Shown here: piece after piece, positions 1 through 7,568 of the stretch | How positions within the stretch are numbered: the first letter of the stretch is position 1 | Layout: every line of letters starts with the position of its first letter | NCBI GenBank assembly: GCA_002491165.1 | Contig: DKVK01000095.1 | Span: 1-31,787, forward strand | Source of the DNA: Porphyromonadaceae bacterium UBA7180 | GTDB lineage: Bacteria; Bacteroidota; Bacteroidia; Bacteroidales; Muribaculaceae | Length of the DNA: 31,787 nt | Reading direction: 5' to 3' | Position numbers and translations under genes: made by a program | The notes under the pieces: generated by a model | What the model saw: only the letters and a program-made list of their open reading frames with translations | Database searches by the model: none | Told to the model about the DNA's origin: nothing

Positions 1-1
1 C

Positions 2-865
2 GTCAACTACATGATGGCAAAGGATTCGGTGAAGAAACGTCTCAGCGGCGAGTCTCAGCAGGGCATGTCATTCACCGAGTTCTCCTATCAACTCGTCCAG
101 GGATATGACTTCCTCAACCTCTACCGCGAGAAAAACTGCCGTCTGCAACTCGGCGGTTCCGACCAGTGGGGCAACATCACCACCGGCACGGAGCTGATAC
201 GACGCACCGTAGGCGGCGAGGCATACGCCCTCACCTGCCCGCTCATCACCAAGGCCGACGGCGGAAAGTTCGGCAAGACGGAAAGCGGCAACGTGTGGCT
301 CGACCCGCGCTACACCTCTCCTTATAAGTTCTACCAGTTCTGGCTCAACGTCAGCGACGCCGATGCCGAGAAGTACCTGAAAATCTTCACTTTCCTCACC
401 AAGGAAGAAATCGGGGCACTCGCCGAAGAGCACGCCAAAGACCCCGGACAGCGCCCCATGCAGAAACGCCTGGCCGAAGAGGTGACCGTAATGGTGCACA
501 GCCGCGAAGACTACGAGGCCGCCGTGGAGGCAAGCAAGATTTTATTCTCCAACAAGGCCCACGACGCGCTCTGCCGCCTCGACGAAAAGACACTGCTCGA
601 CGTCTTCGAGGGAGTGCCGCAGTTCGAGGTCAGCGCCGGGGAAATCAAAGCAGGAGTACCCGTCATAGAGCTCTTGGCCGAGAAGACCAAGGTGTTCCCC
701 TCCAAAGGTGAAGCCCGCAAGATGATACAGGGCGGCGGCGTAAGCCTCAACAAGGAGAAAGTCACCGACATAAACTGCACCGTCACCGGCGACGACCTTC
801 TGAACGGCAAATACATCCTGGCCCAGCGCGGCAAAAAGAACTACTTCCTGCTCATCGCCAAATAA
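2..865 (+). CDS. tyrS: Tyrosyl-tRNA synthetase, 3' part (5' end outside window)
   Basis: Class I aminoacyl-tRNA synthetase that charges tRNA-Tyr with tyrosine in the cytoplasm. The reading frame is already open at base 2, before the first ATG at 11, so the gene enters from the left and its HIGH-motif half is missing. About 287 residues are visible. They include the tyrosine-binding stretch QLGGSDQWGN, the KFGKT signature (the bacterial TyrRS form of KMSKS), and a C-terminal S4-like RNA-binding region (FPSKGEARKMIQGGGVSLN). The sequence runs uninterrupted to TAA at 863-865 and shows no damage. The next gene starts 145 bp downstream, after a weak hairpin, so co-transcription is uncertain. Identification is firm from the motifs; only the N-terminal limit is unknown. 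Confidence 0.96.
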   Translation, partial: VNYMMAKDSVKKRLSGESQQGMSFTEFSYQLVQGYDFLNLYREKNCRLQLGGSDQWGNITTGTELIRRTVGGEAYALTCPLITKADGGKFGKTESGNVWLDPRYTSPYKFYQFWLNVSDADAEKYLKIFTFLTKEEIGALAEEHAKDPGQRPMQKRLAEEVTVMVHSREDYEAAVEASKILFSNKAHDALCRLDEKTLLDVFEGVPQFEVSAGEIKAGVPVIELLAEKTKVFPSKGEARKMIQGGGVSLNKEKVTDINCTVTGDDLLNGKYILAQRGKKNYFLLIAK

Positions 866-907
866 ACCCCGGCACCGGCTGTCAAACCCGTAGCTCCAAC
901 CGGGGTT
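865..907 (+). terminator. Weak stem-loop after tyrS
   Basis: An 8-bp perfect stem (AACCCCGG at 865-872 pairing with CCGGGGTT at 900-907) begins at the last base of the tyrS stop codon. No T-run follows, so it could be a terminator, an mRNA 3'-end stabiliser or chance. Confidence 0.35.
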
Positions 908-1010
908 ATGGTACTTAAAGTCTTTAAAGATCTTAAAGTCCCCGCAGCAGGCACCCGCGCGCCTTGCGCCTGCATATACAATATTATATGGTTTTGAACG
1001 TTCTCAAGAT

Positions 1011-2093
1011 ATGAAAAAGCTTATCACCCTTTGTGCCGCGCTGGGATGCGTCTGCAGCGCCGCCCTGGCCGACATCAACGTGAGCCTCGCTCCCGGCCAA
1101 GTCTCCGAGACTGTGTATATTACCTGTATCCCCATAGCCGAGTACGCCCAGGGCCGCAACGCCGTAAAGACGGTGCTGAAGGACTCCGTAGCCCTCTCGG
1201 CCGAAGGCCACAGCTTCAAGACTCCCGCTTTCCCCGCTTTCAATATCCTGGCTGACAACGAAGGCCAGGCCGTATTTTTCACCGAGCCCGGAGACATTGT
1301 CACCGCCGTGGTGAGCACATCTCCCTTCTCGGCCAAGTTCAACGGCGCGAAGCTCGTCGAGGCCATGAACCGGGTGAATGCTATTATCGAGCCTTACCAG
1401 GAGAAGCTCATGCAGATGGTAGGCTCCGGCACAAGCCCCGATTCGCCCGAAATCCGGAAACTCGTGGACCAGCTCGACGCCGACATGGAACGCCTCTGCG
1501 CCACCAGCCCGGACGGCACAGTACAGGCTTACGCCGCCATGAGCATCGACGACCCGGAGAAACAGATAGCAGCTTTCAAAGGGCTCGGCGAAGCAGCACG
1601 CCAATCACCTATCTTCCCCATCGTGGAGCACACCGTGAAGGGCACCGAGGCTTCGCTTAAAGCCGAAAAACTCCAGGAAGGCCTCAAGGGCCAGCCTGCT
1701 CCCGAATTTTCGCTCCCCGCCCCGGACGGCAAGATGGTTTCAATCTCCCAGTTCCGCGGTAAATGGGTAATCCTCGACTTCTGGGGGTCATGGTGCGGAT
1801 GGTGCATCAAGGGATTCCCCGCGCTCAAGGAGGCTTACAAGAAGTATGACGGTAAACTCGAAATCATAGGTATAGACTGCGGCGACAGCGAAGACGCCTG
1901 GAAGAACGCCATCAAGAAGTTCCAGCTCCCCTGGGTCCACGTCTACAACTCCGAGCAGGCTGGCGTGGACAATATGTACGGCATCCAGGGCTTCCCCACC
2001 AAAATGATCGTCGACCCGCAGGGCAAAATCGTGGACATCACTACCGGCGAAGACCCTTCGTTCTTCGAGCGCCTGGACAACCTGATGAAGTAA
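1011..2093 (+). CDS. Exported TlpA/ResA-like thioredoxin-fold protein
   Basis: Predicted envelope thiol-disulfide oxidoreductase of the TlpA/ResA/AhpC-TSA type, 360 aa. Residues 1-20 form a signal peptide (MKK start, hydrophobic core, cleavage near AALA). Residues 21 to about 220 are a helical or beta N-terminal region of the sort common in Bacteroidales TlpA relatives. The thioredoxin domain runs from about 227 to 360. It has the WCGWC active site (Cys262 and Cys265) and the cis-proline loop GFPT (Pro329). The substrate is not evident; relatives reduce or isomerise periplasmic disulfides or work in cytochrome maturation. ruvX follows after 8 nt, suggesting co-transcription without an obvious functional link. 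No Bacteroidota-type promoter was found close upstream. The family call is secure and the specific role is not. Confidence 0.88.
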   Translation: MKKLITLCAALGCVCSAALADINVSLAPGQVSETVYITCIPIAEYAQGRNAVKTVLKDSVALSAEGHSFKTPAFPAFNILADNEGQAVFFTEPGDIVTAVVSTSPFSAKFNGAKLVEAMNRVNAIIEPYQEKLMQMVGSGTSPDSPEIRKLVDQLDADMERLCATSPDGTVQAYAAMSIDDPEKQIAAFKGLGEAARQSPIFPIVEHTVKGTEASLKAEKLQEGLKGQPAPEFSLPAPDGKMVSISQFRGKWVILDFWGSWCGWCIKGFPALKEAYKKYDGKLEIIGIDCGDSEDAWKNAIKKFQLPWVHVYNSEQAGVDNMYGIQGFPTKMIVDPQGKIVDITTGEDPSFFERLDNLMK

Positions 2094-2101
2094 TCCCGCG
2101 T

Positions 2102-2515
2102 ATGGGAAGAGTGCTGGCAATAGATTACGGGCGCAAACGTTGCGGCGTGGCCGTGACCGATGTGCTCCGTATCTCGGCCAATCCGCTGGAAACTGTCCGC
2201 ACCTGCGACCTCGAGAAATTCCTTCAGGAGTATCTTGGCCGCGAAACCGTTGACCTCATCGTGATGGGACAACCCAAGACGATGCAGGGCGAGGAGTCGG
2301 AGTCGATGCGGTACATCCGGCCCTTCCTCAACCGCTGGAAGAAGCTGCATCCGGAGGTACCGGTGGAGATGTTCGACGAACGCTTCACCTCCACCATAGC
2401 GCACCGCGAGATGCTGGCTTCGGGCATGAAGAAGAGCAAACGGCAAGAGAAAGGGACGGCCGACGCCATCGCCGCCGTGCTGATTCTCACCGGATGGCTC
2501 GAACGCCGCGTGTGA
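2102..2515 (+). CDS. ruvX: Putative pre-16S rRNA nuclease / Holliday junction resolvase-like RuvX (YqgF)
   Basis: 137-aa cytoplasmic RNase H-fold protein of the YqgF/RuvX family, the normal length. Family members process the 5' end of 16S rRNA and have also been proposed as alternative Holliday junction resolvases. Visible hallmarks are the N-terminal strand AIDYGRKRCGVAVTD with the first catalytic Asp, the central VMGQP segment (usually VGLP), the DERFTS motif, and the C-terminal TADAIAAVLIL helix with the last acidic residue. The start at 2102 gives the canonical MGRVLAIDYG beginning and lies 8 nt after the preceding stop, so the two genes probably share a transcript. Confidence 0.94.
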   Translation: MGRVLAIDYGRKRCGVAVTDVLRISANPLETVRTCDLEKFLQEYLGRETVDLIVMGQPKTMQGEESESMRYIRPFLNRWKKLHPEVPVEMFDERFTSTIAHREMLASGMKKSKRQEKGTADAIAAVLILTGWLERRV

Positions 2516-2685
2516 TGCCGATTTTTTCAGTTTTTTCCTTCTCTGCGGCGAATAATTCCCGCTGTCCGGTTGTTGTATTATAATTACCGGATGTGCAAGC
2601 TAATCTTCTCCTGCGGCCGGTGAGACTGACTTGACGTAAAGTAAAAAAGATTACCAATTAATAAATCTAAACAAACCCAAAGATT

Positions 2686-3237
2686 ATGGCAAAAGAATGG
2701 ATATGCACCGTCTGCGGTTATGTAGCAGAAGGCGAAAATCCCCCAGCAAAGTGCCCGCAGTGTGGCGCTCCCGCTTCTAAATTCAAGGAACTGAACAAAG
2801 AGGAACTCCTCCAATTCGTAACAGAACACGAAATCGGCGTTGCCAAAGGCACCGGCGACGAGATGATCAAAGACCTCAACACCCACTTCATGGGCGAATG
2901 CACCGAAGTAGGCATGTATCTGGCCATGTCTCGCCAGGCCGACCGCGAAGGCTATCCCGAAATAGCCGAGGCTTTCAAGCGCTACGCTTGGGAAGAGGCT
3001 GAACACGCCGCCAAGTTTGCCGAACTGCTCGGCGACATGGTTTGGGACACCAAGACCAACCTCGAAAAACGTATGCACGCCGAAGCCGGCGCCAACGCTG
3101 ACAAGATGCGCATCGCCAAGAACGCAAAGGCTGCAAACCTCGACGCTATCCACGACACCGTTCACGAGATGGCTAAGGACGAAGCACGCCACGGCCGCGG
3201 TTTCTACGGTCTCTACAAACGCTACTTCGGCAAGTAA
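2686..3237 (+). CDS. Reverse rubrerythrin (rubredoxin domain first, then diiron domain)
   Basis: Cytoplasmic peroxide-scavenging protein typical of anaerobes, 183 aa. The rubredoxin-like FeS4 site is at the N-terminus (Cys7, Cys10, Cys23, Cys26), and the ferritin-like diiron domain follows (about 50-183). The diiron domain has Glu71/Glu74, then E104-x-x-H107 and E166-x-x-H169. This order is the reverse of classical rubrerythrin. In characterised family members the protein takes electrons from NAD(P)H-dependent reductases and reduces H2O2 to water. The gene stands alone, 170 bp after ruvX, with its own terminator at 3261-3294. The upstream stretch 2516-2685 is AT-rich near the gene, but I could not fix a promoter with confidence. 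Confidence 0.93.
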   Translation: MAKEWICTVCGYVAEGENPPAKCPQCGAPASKFKELNKEELLQFVTEHEIGVAKGTGDEMIKDLNTHFMGECTEVGMYLAMSRQADREGYPEIAEAFKRYAWEEAEHAAKFAELLGDMVWDTKTNLEKRMHAEAGANADKMRIAKNAKAANLDAIHDTVHEMAKDEARHGRGFYGLYKRYFGK

Positions 3238-3260
3238 TCAGCCGCTAATCCCCTAATACG

Positions 3261-3297
3261 AATCCCGCTCCTTGCTTCGGCTCAGAGCGGGATTTTG
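3261..3297 (+). terminator. Intrinsic terminator after the rubrerythrin gene
   Basis: A perfect 10-bp stem (AATCCCGCTC at 3261-3270 with GAGCGGGATT at 3285-3294) has a 14-nt loop and ends in a short T-run. It lies 23 bp after the rubrerythrin stop codon. Confidence 0.78.
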
Positions 3298-3336
3298 CGG
3301 TTAGGCACGGACGGTTTTTGTACTCTCTTTTCTTCT

Positions 3337-3502
3337 AAGTAAATGGTCAGATTAAACACATATCAGAAACTTCGGCATTTTTGAGCGATTTCATCGAGTT
3401 GAAGAAGGAGCGATGCGGGCATCGCGACTGATAAAACTTGGAAGTTTATGATATGTGAGATTAACCTTTCATTTAGTATCGGTTTAATATGACCATTTAC
3501 TT
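3337..3502. repeat. MITE-like element with nested inverted repeats
   Basis: The ends 3337-3357 and 3482-3502 are inverted repeats matching at 20 of 21 positions. Just inside, 3357-3372 pairs with 3442-3457 at 15 of 16 positions. The right arm carries an extra 24 nt (3458-3481). The core has a perfect small hairpin (GCGATG-CGGG-CATCGC, about 3410-3425). No transposase is encoded. The right end overlaps the stop codon of the small minus-strand gene (3501-3503), so the element may also supply its 3' end. Alternatives are a degraded IS end or a large regulatory hairpin. No second copy is in this window, so repetition is untested. Confidence 0.5.
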
Positions 3503-3785
3503 ACTGCGCGAAGATATAGTCGGCGGCCACCTCGGCTATGGCGTCGGGGTCCGGTTCCCATTGGCCCGGATTCTCACTGGAGCCGCGCACAAGGTCCATC
3601 ATCGGGTAGTAGTCGCACTCCGGGAGGTCCTGCTCCGGGTCGGCGATGGCCAAAGAGAGGTCCGAAATCGTAATTTGCAACTGCACGTTGTCGCTGTATG
3701 CGTTTTCATCCTTGATGAATTTCTCTACCAATTGTGCGATGCGGGACTCGAAATCACGGCGCATCGCGGTGTTTGTATTTTCCAT
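3501..3785 (-). CDS. Small acidic protein of unknown function
   Basis: 94-aa predicted cytoplasmic protein with no signal peptide or membrane segment. I do not recognise the family. It begins with a charged helix-like region (residues 8-30, RRDFESRIAQLVEKFIKDE) and has an acidic, proline-containing C-terminal half (PDPDAIAEVAADYIFAQ). It is taken as real for two reasons. A textbook promoter lies immediately upstream (TTTG, 20 bp, TATCTTTG at 3804-3835), with about 12 nt of leader before the ATG. Its composition is also protein-like, whereas the overlapping plus-strand frame is not. It is divergent from hrpB with only 32 bp between start codons, and its -33 element lies inside the first hrpB codons. 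Confidence 0.7.
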   Translation of the reverse strand: MENTNTAMRRDFESRIAQLVEKFIKDENAYSDNVQLQITISDLSLAIADPEQDLPECDYYPMMDLVRGSSENPGQWEPDPDAIAEVAADYIFAQ

Positions 3786-3803
3786 AAATAGTTATATTTT
3801 GGG

Positions 3804-3835
3804 CAAAGATAATAAGAATGATTGAAGTTTCCAAA
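3804..3835 (-). promoter_or_regulatory. Bacteroidota-type promoter for the 94-aa gene
   Basis: On the minus strand the -7 box is TATCTTTG (plus-strand 3804-3811) and the -33 box is TTTG (3832-3835), separated by exactly 20 bp. It overlaps the hrpB start region on the other strand. Confidence 0.75.
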
Positions 3836-6250
3836 TTGTTGGAGAGATTTGGTGCACAGTTGCCTGTCGCAGAAATCGCCGGGCGGCTCTGCGGGTCGCT
3901 GCGCCGCTGTCCGCGTGCCGTGGTCACGGCACCCCCGGGCGCCGGTAAGTCTACACTTCTGCCGTTGCTGTTGTCGGCCGACGCGCCGGAGGGGAAGGTA
4001 CTGATGCTGGAGCCCAGGCGATTGGCTGCCAGGCAGATAGCCATGCGCATGGCGCAGATGGGCGATGAAAAAGTGGGAGAAACCGTGGGCTATCGCGTGC
4101 GCTTCGACACGAAAGTCTCTTCCTCCACTCGCATCGAAGTGCTTACCGAGGGAATCATGAGCCGTATGCTCGTCGACGACCCTACGCTCGACGGCGTGCA
4201 GACGCTCATCTTCGACGAGTTTCATGAGCGGAGCCTGGTCTGCGACGAAGCCTTGGCGATGGCGCTCGAAGTGCAAAGGGTGCTACGCCCCGACCTGCGC
4301 ATCGTGGTGATGTCGGCGACAATCGACGCCGCCGGGCTCTGCTCCGCTCTCGATGCTCCGCTCATAGAAAGTCGAGGCCGCATCTTCGATGTGGAAATCA
4401 TTCATTCGCAGGACATATCCCCCCGGGATATAGCCGGGGAAACCGCCGCCATGGTGCGCCGTGCCCACCGCGAACAGAAGGGCGACATCCTCGCATTCCT
4501 TCCCGGCCAAGGGGAGATAATGCGCTGTGCCGAACTGCTGCAGGGATTGCCGGGCGACACGGCCCTTCTGCCGCTTTACGGACTGCTTCCGCCGGAGGAG
4601 CAACGCCGCGTGCTCGTTCCGCAAAAGAGCGGACGCCGCGTGGTGCTCGCTACTCCCATAGCCGAGACGTCGCTCACAATCCAAGGCGTTTCAACGGTAG
4701 TGGACAGTGGTTTTTGCCGCACCATGGTCTACGAGCCGTCAGCGGCGTTAAGCCGCCTGGAGACGGTGCGCATATCACTCGACATGGCGCGGCAGCGTGC
4801 CGGACGCGCAGGCCGACTCGGTCCCGGAACATGCTACCGCCTTTGGTCGAAGGGCGCCGAACACCGGATGCGCGACTGCCGCGAACCGGAAATCCTTACC
4901 GCCGACCTCGCGCCGCTCGTGCTCGACCTTGCCGCGTGGGGAGAAAGCGACCCTGCCACCCTGCCGTGGGTGACACCGCCTCCCGCCGGTGCCGTTAAAC
5001 AGGCACGTTCGCTGCTAAGGATGCTCGGTGCCCTCGACGATGCCGGACGTATCACCGGACAAGGACGGCGGCTTTGGGAAATGCCGTGTCACCCACGCAT
5101 TGCACGCATGCTCATAAACGCAGAAAATGACCGGCGACGCGCACTTGCCGCCGATGTAGCCGCGCTGCTTGAAGAGAAAGACCCGCTTGGCGACGGACGC
5201 GGAGCCGACCTCGCTCTGCGAGTGGAGATGCTCCGCCAGGCCCGACGCAGCGGACGTGCCGGGCGTTGGCAGCGCATCATCGCAGTGGCGGAACGTTACC
5301 GCAGGCTGATGCGCGTGGACACCGACAATGGCACTGTCGCCCCTGAAGAGGCGGGACAGCTCGTGGCCGTGGCTTTCCCCGAACGTGTGGCTCAAAAAGC
5401 CTCCGACGGGCGATACCGCCTCGCCGCCGGCGGTTATGTGACACTCTCCGACGATGACGACCTTCTGGCCGAATCGCTGCTTGCCGTCGCCGCCATGGGA
5501 AACCGCGTGTTCCTCGCCGCGCCGCTTTCGCAGGAGGATGCCGCCGCCATGGCCACGTGGCGTGACCGGGTGGCATGGGACAGCCGTCGGGGCCGCGTTG
5601 TAGCGCAGCGGGAATTGTGCCTCGGTCTGCTGGTGCTCGACGCCAAACCGGCCGGTGCCGAAGCACGGGAAAAGGGCGTGGCCGCCATCTGCGACGCCGC
5701 CAAGAAGGAGGGATTGACGATGTTCGACTTCGGCGACGACGTGCAGCGTCTGCAACGCCGGGTCGCCGCCGTGGCCGGGTGGCACCCCGAGATGGATCTG
5801 CCGGACGTTTCCACCGAACATTTGCTTGATACCGCGACCGAATGGTTGCCGCTTTACATAGGCAAGGCTTCGAGCGTCGCCGAGCTGCGGAAGATAGATA
5901 TGTGCCGGGTGATTACCGGACTTCTGGGTTATGAGGGAGGGCGTGCCGTCGATCGTCTCGCGCCGTCGTACCTGCGGCTGCCGCGCGGACGCAACGCACG
6001 CATAGATTACCGACCCGGCGCCGCCGCTCCCGTGCTCAGCGCGCGCCTCGAAGACTGCTTCGGGCTGCACGAGACGCCGCGCGTCGACGACGGCCGCGTG
6101 CCGCTGCTCATGGAGCTGCTGTCACCCGGCTTCAAACCGGTGCAGATAACCTCCGACCTCCGGAACTTCTGGAAAACCACCTACTTCGAAGTAAGAAAAG
6201 AGCTGAAACGCCGCTACCCCAAACACCCCTGGCCCGACAATCCCGAATAA
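3818..6250 (+). CDS. hrpB: DEAH-box ATP-dependent helicase HrpB
   Basis: 810-aa cytoplasmic superfamily 2 helicase of the HrpB family, the usual length. Motif I is APPGAGKST (Walker A, residues 38-46) and motif II is DEFH (133-136, within DEFHER). Motif III is SAT (166-168), and motif VI is QRAGRAGR (326-333). These are followed by the helicase-associated and HrpB C-terminal domains, ending in the characteristic KRRYPKHPWPDNPE. HrpB is a widespread bacterial helicase whose cellular substrate is not well established; the family is related to RNA helicase HrpA. The start at 3818 leaves a 32-bp divergent region. A near-match promoter (TATATTTT around 3792) is present but weak. The SemiSWEET gene follows after 108 bp. 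Confidence 0.95.
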   Translation: MIEVSKLLERFGAQLPVAEIAGRLCGSLRRCPRAVVTAPPGAGKSTLLPLLLSADAPEGKVLMLEPRRLAARQIAMRMAQMGDEKVGETVGYRVRFDTKVSSSTRIEVLTEGIMSRMLVDDPTLDGVQTLIFDEFHERSLVCDEALAMALEVQRVLRPDLRIVVMSATIDAAGLCSALDAPLIESRGRIFDVEIIHSQDISPRDIAGETAAMVRRAHREQKGDILAFLPGQGEIMRCAELLQGLPGDTALLPLYGLLPPEEQRRVLVPQKSGRRVVLATPIAETSLTIQGVSTVVDSGFCRTMVYEPSAALSRLETVRISLDMARQRAGRAGRLGPGTCYRLWSKGAEHRMRDCREPEILTADLAPLVLDLAAWGESDPATLPWVTPPPAGAVKQARSLLRMLGALDDAGRITGQGRRLWEMPCHPRIARMLINAENDRRRALAADVAALLEEKDPLGDGRGADLALRVEMLRQARRSGRAGRWQRIIAVAERYRRLMRVDTDNGTVAPEEAGQLVAVAFPERVAQKASDGRYRLAAGGYVTLSDDDDLLAESLLAVAAMGNRVFLAAPLSQEDAAAMATWRDRVAWDSRRGRVVAQRELCLGLLVLDAKPAGAEAREKGVAAICDAAKKEGLTMFDFGDDVQRLQRRVAAVAGWHPEMDLPDVSTEHLLDTATEWLPLYIGKASSVAELRKIDMCRVITGLLGYEGGRAVDRLAPSYLRLPRGRNARIDYRPGAAAPVLSARLEDCFGLHETPRVDDGRVPLLMELLSPGFKPVQITSDLRNFWKTTYFEVRKELKRRYPKHPWPDNPE

Positions 6251-6269
6251 CCGCCATAAGCGCGCATAC

Positions 6270-6293
6270 CGCCGCAAGGCAAGCCTCGCGGCG
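6270..6293 (+). terminator. Long stem-loop after hrpB, no T-run
   Basis: CGCCGC (6270-6275) pairs with GCGGCG (6288-6293), and inside it AGGC (6277-6280) pairs with GCCT (6283-6286), giving a nearly continuous hairpin. There is no downstream T-run, so termination is not assured and read-through into the SemiSWEET gene is possible. Confidence 0.35.
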
Positions 6294-6358
6294 ATAGAGA
6301 TGTGCGGGAATGAACCCGGGCTGGGCGACGGGCGTTTTCTATTTTAAAACACTCGCTT

Positions 6359-6634
6359 ATGGATGCTTTGACTATTTTCGGCACTTTGGCCGCTATCTGT
6401 ATGATTTTCGGCTATTTGCCGCAGGCTATATATACTATCCGCACACGCGACACCGACGGTATCGCGCTCTCGACGTTCATGCTGATGGGGCTCGGCTCCG
6501 TCTTCTTCGTCATACAGGGTTTCTTCTACGACCCGGTGAACTGGCCGCTGATTGTAACCAACCTGATAACGGCCGTCAGCTCGGCCATCATCTTCGGCAT
6601 AAAAATCTACAACGACCATTTCCGCAAGAAATAG
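6359..6634 (+). CDS. SemiSWEET / PQ-loop family small transporter
   Basis: 91-aa inner-membrane protein with three hydrophobic segments (about residues 3-24, 38-56 and 63-83). It carries the PQ-loop signature GYLPQ (residues 18-22) in the first helix. This is the size and layout of bacterial SemiSWEETs, which dimerise to transport sugars down a gradient; the substrate here cannot be told. The start is well placed for the first transmembrane helix (MDALTIFGTLAAI). A longer overlapping frame starting at 6310 is a shadow. It converges with yhcC, with only 18 bp between the stop codons. Confidence 0.88.
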   Translation: MDALTIFGTLAAICMIFGYLPQAIYTIRTRDTDGIALSTFMLMGLGSVFFVIQGFFYDPVNWPLIVTNLITAVSSAIIFGIKIYNDHFRKK

Positions 6635-6652
6635 GGGCGGCACTCCACCTTG

Positions 6653-7552
6653 TCACCGCGATTGTTCTTGCAGGATGCGTAGCAGACGGTTGGAGAACTC
6701 GTAATTTTTCAAGTTCCAGCGGGGATGCAGCAGCAGGTCGGGAGGCGACTGCGACACGAAGCGCTCGATGGCGACGCGCCGCGGCACGAGTTTCACCACT
6801 TCGGCGCAAAGGCGCAAGTATTCTTCGGCAGTAAAGGGGAGCGTGTCGTCGGTGCCTCCAGCCCATTGCGCGGCGAGAGCGGTGCCGCGGATTATCTGCA
6901 ACTGGTGGAGCTTTAGCGTATCTACGGGCAGCGCGGCCGCACGGCGCACGGTCTCGAGCATATCCTCCTCCCTTTCGCCGGGAAGTCCGAAAATCAGATG
7001 AAGGCCGATGTGCAGTCCTGCGGCATGAAGCCGCGCCACGGCATCGGTTACATCGTGCCAGGTGTGGTGGCGGTTGATGCGGCTGAGCGTGGCGTCGTGG
7101 CTCGTTTCGGCGCCAAGTTCCACTATCACGACCGTCTGGCGGGAGAGTTCCGAGAGAAGTCCGGTCACTTCCTCGCCTACGCAATCGGGGCGTGTGGAAA
7201 CGATAAGCCCGACGACGTCAGGTTGCGCAAGAGCTTCGAGGTAAAGGCGGCGCAGTTCCTCCACCGGCGCGTAGGTATTGGTGTGGGTCTGGAAATAAGC
7301 CAGGTATCGCATCTCCGGATATTTACGGCCGAAGAACCGGCGCCCGGCCGCAATCTGCGCGGCGATGTCGGGAGTGCTACGCGTATATTCCGGCGAGAAA
7401 GAGCGGTTGTCGCAATACAGGCAACCGCCGCGCGAGAGCGTCCCGTCGCGGTTCGGGCAAGTGAAGCCGCCGTCTACCGAGAGCTTCTGCACCTTCACCC
7501 CCGGGAACAACCGTCCCAAAAACTCCGAATAATCAGTATAATACGGATTCAT
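6653..7552 (-). CDS. yhcC: YhcC-type (TIGR01212) radical SAM protein
   Basis: 299-aa radical S-adenosylmethionine enzyme of the YhcC/TIGR01212 group, the usual length. The cluster-binding cysteines are in the family-typical wide spacing, Cys32-X11-Cys44-X2-Cys47, inside FTCPNRDGTLSRGGCLYC. A GGE-like segment (VELGAET) and an Elp3-like barrel follow. The biochemical reaction of this family is not firmly established. It is the last gene of the rho-ybaK-aroC-yhcC run, 16 nt after aroC, and probably depends on upstream promoters. No terminator is evident in the 18 bp to the convergent gene. Confidence 0.9.
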   Translation of the reverse strand: MNPYYTDYSEFLGRLFPGVKVQKLSVDGGFTCPNRDGTLSRGGCLYCDNRSFSPEYTRSTPDIAAQIAAGRRFFGRKYPEMRYLAYFQTHTNTYAPVEELRRLYLEALAQPDVVGLIVSTRPDCVGEEVTGLLSELSRQTVVIVELGAETSHDATLSRINRHHTWHDVTDAVARLHAAGLHIGLHLIFGLPGEREEDMLETVRRAAALPVDTLKLHQLQIIRGTALAAQWAGGTDDTLPFTAEEYLRLCAEVVKLVPRRVAIERFVSQSPPDLLLHPRWNLKNYEFSNRLLRILQEQSR

Positions 7553-7568
7553 CGTTCCGACTTTATGA

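Noticed and set aside
5015..6070. 351-aa minus-strand open frame inside hrpB
   Set aside because: It lies wholly antisense to a helicase with all motifs intact and has low-complexity composition.
6310..6834. 174-aa plus-strand frame overlapping the SemiSWEET gene
   Set aside because: The 91-aa frame has three membrane helices and the PQ motif; the longer frame reads into the yhcC antisense and has neither.
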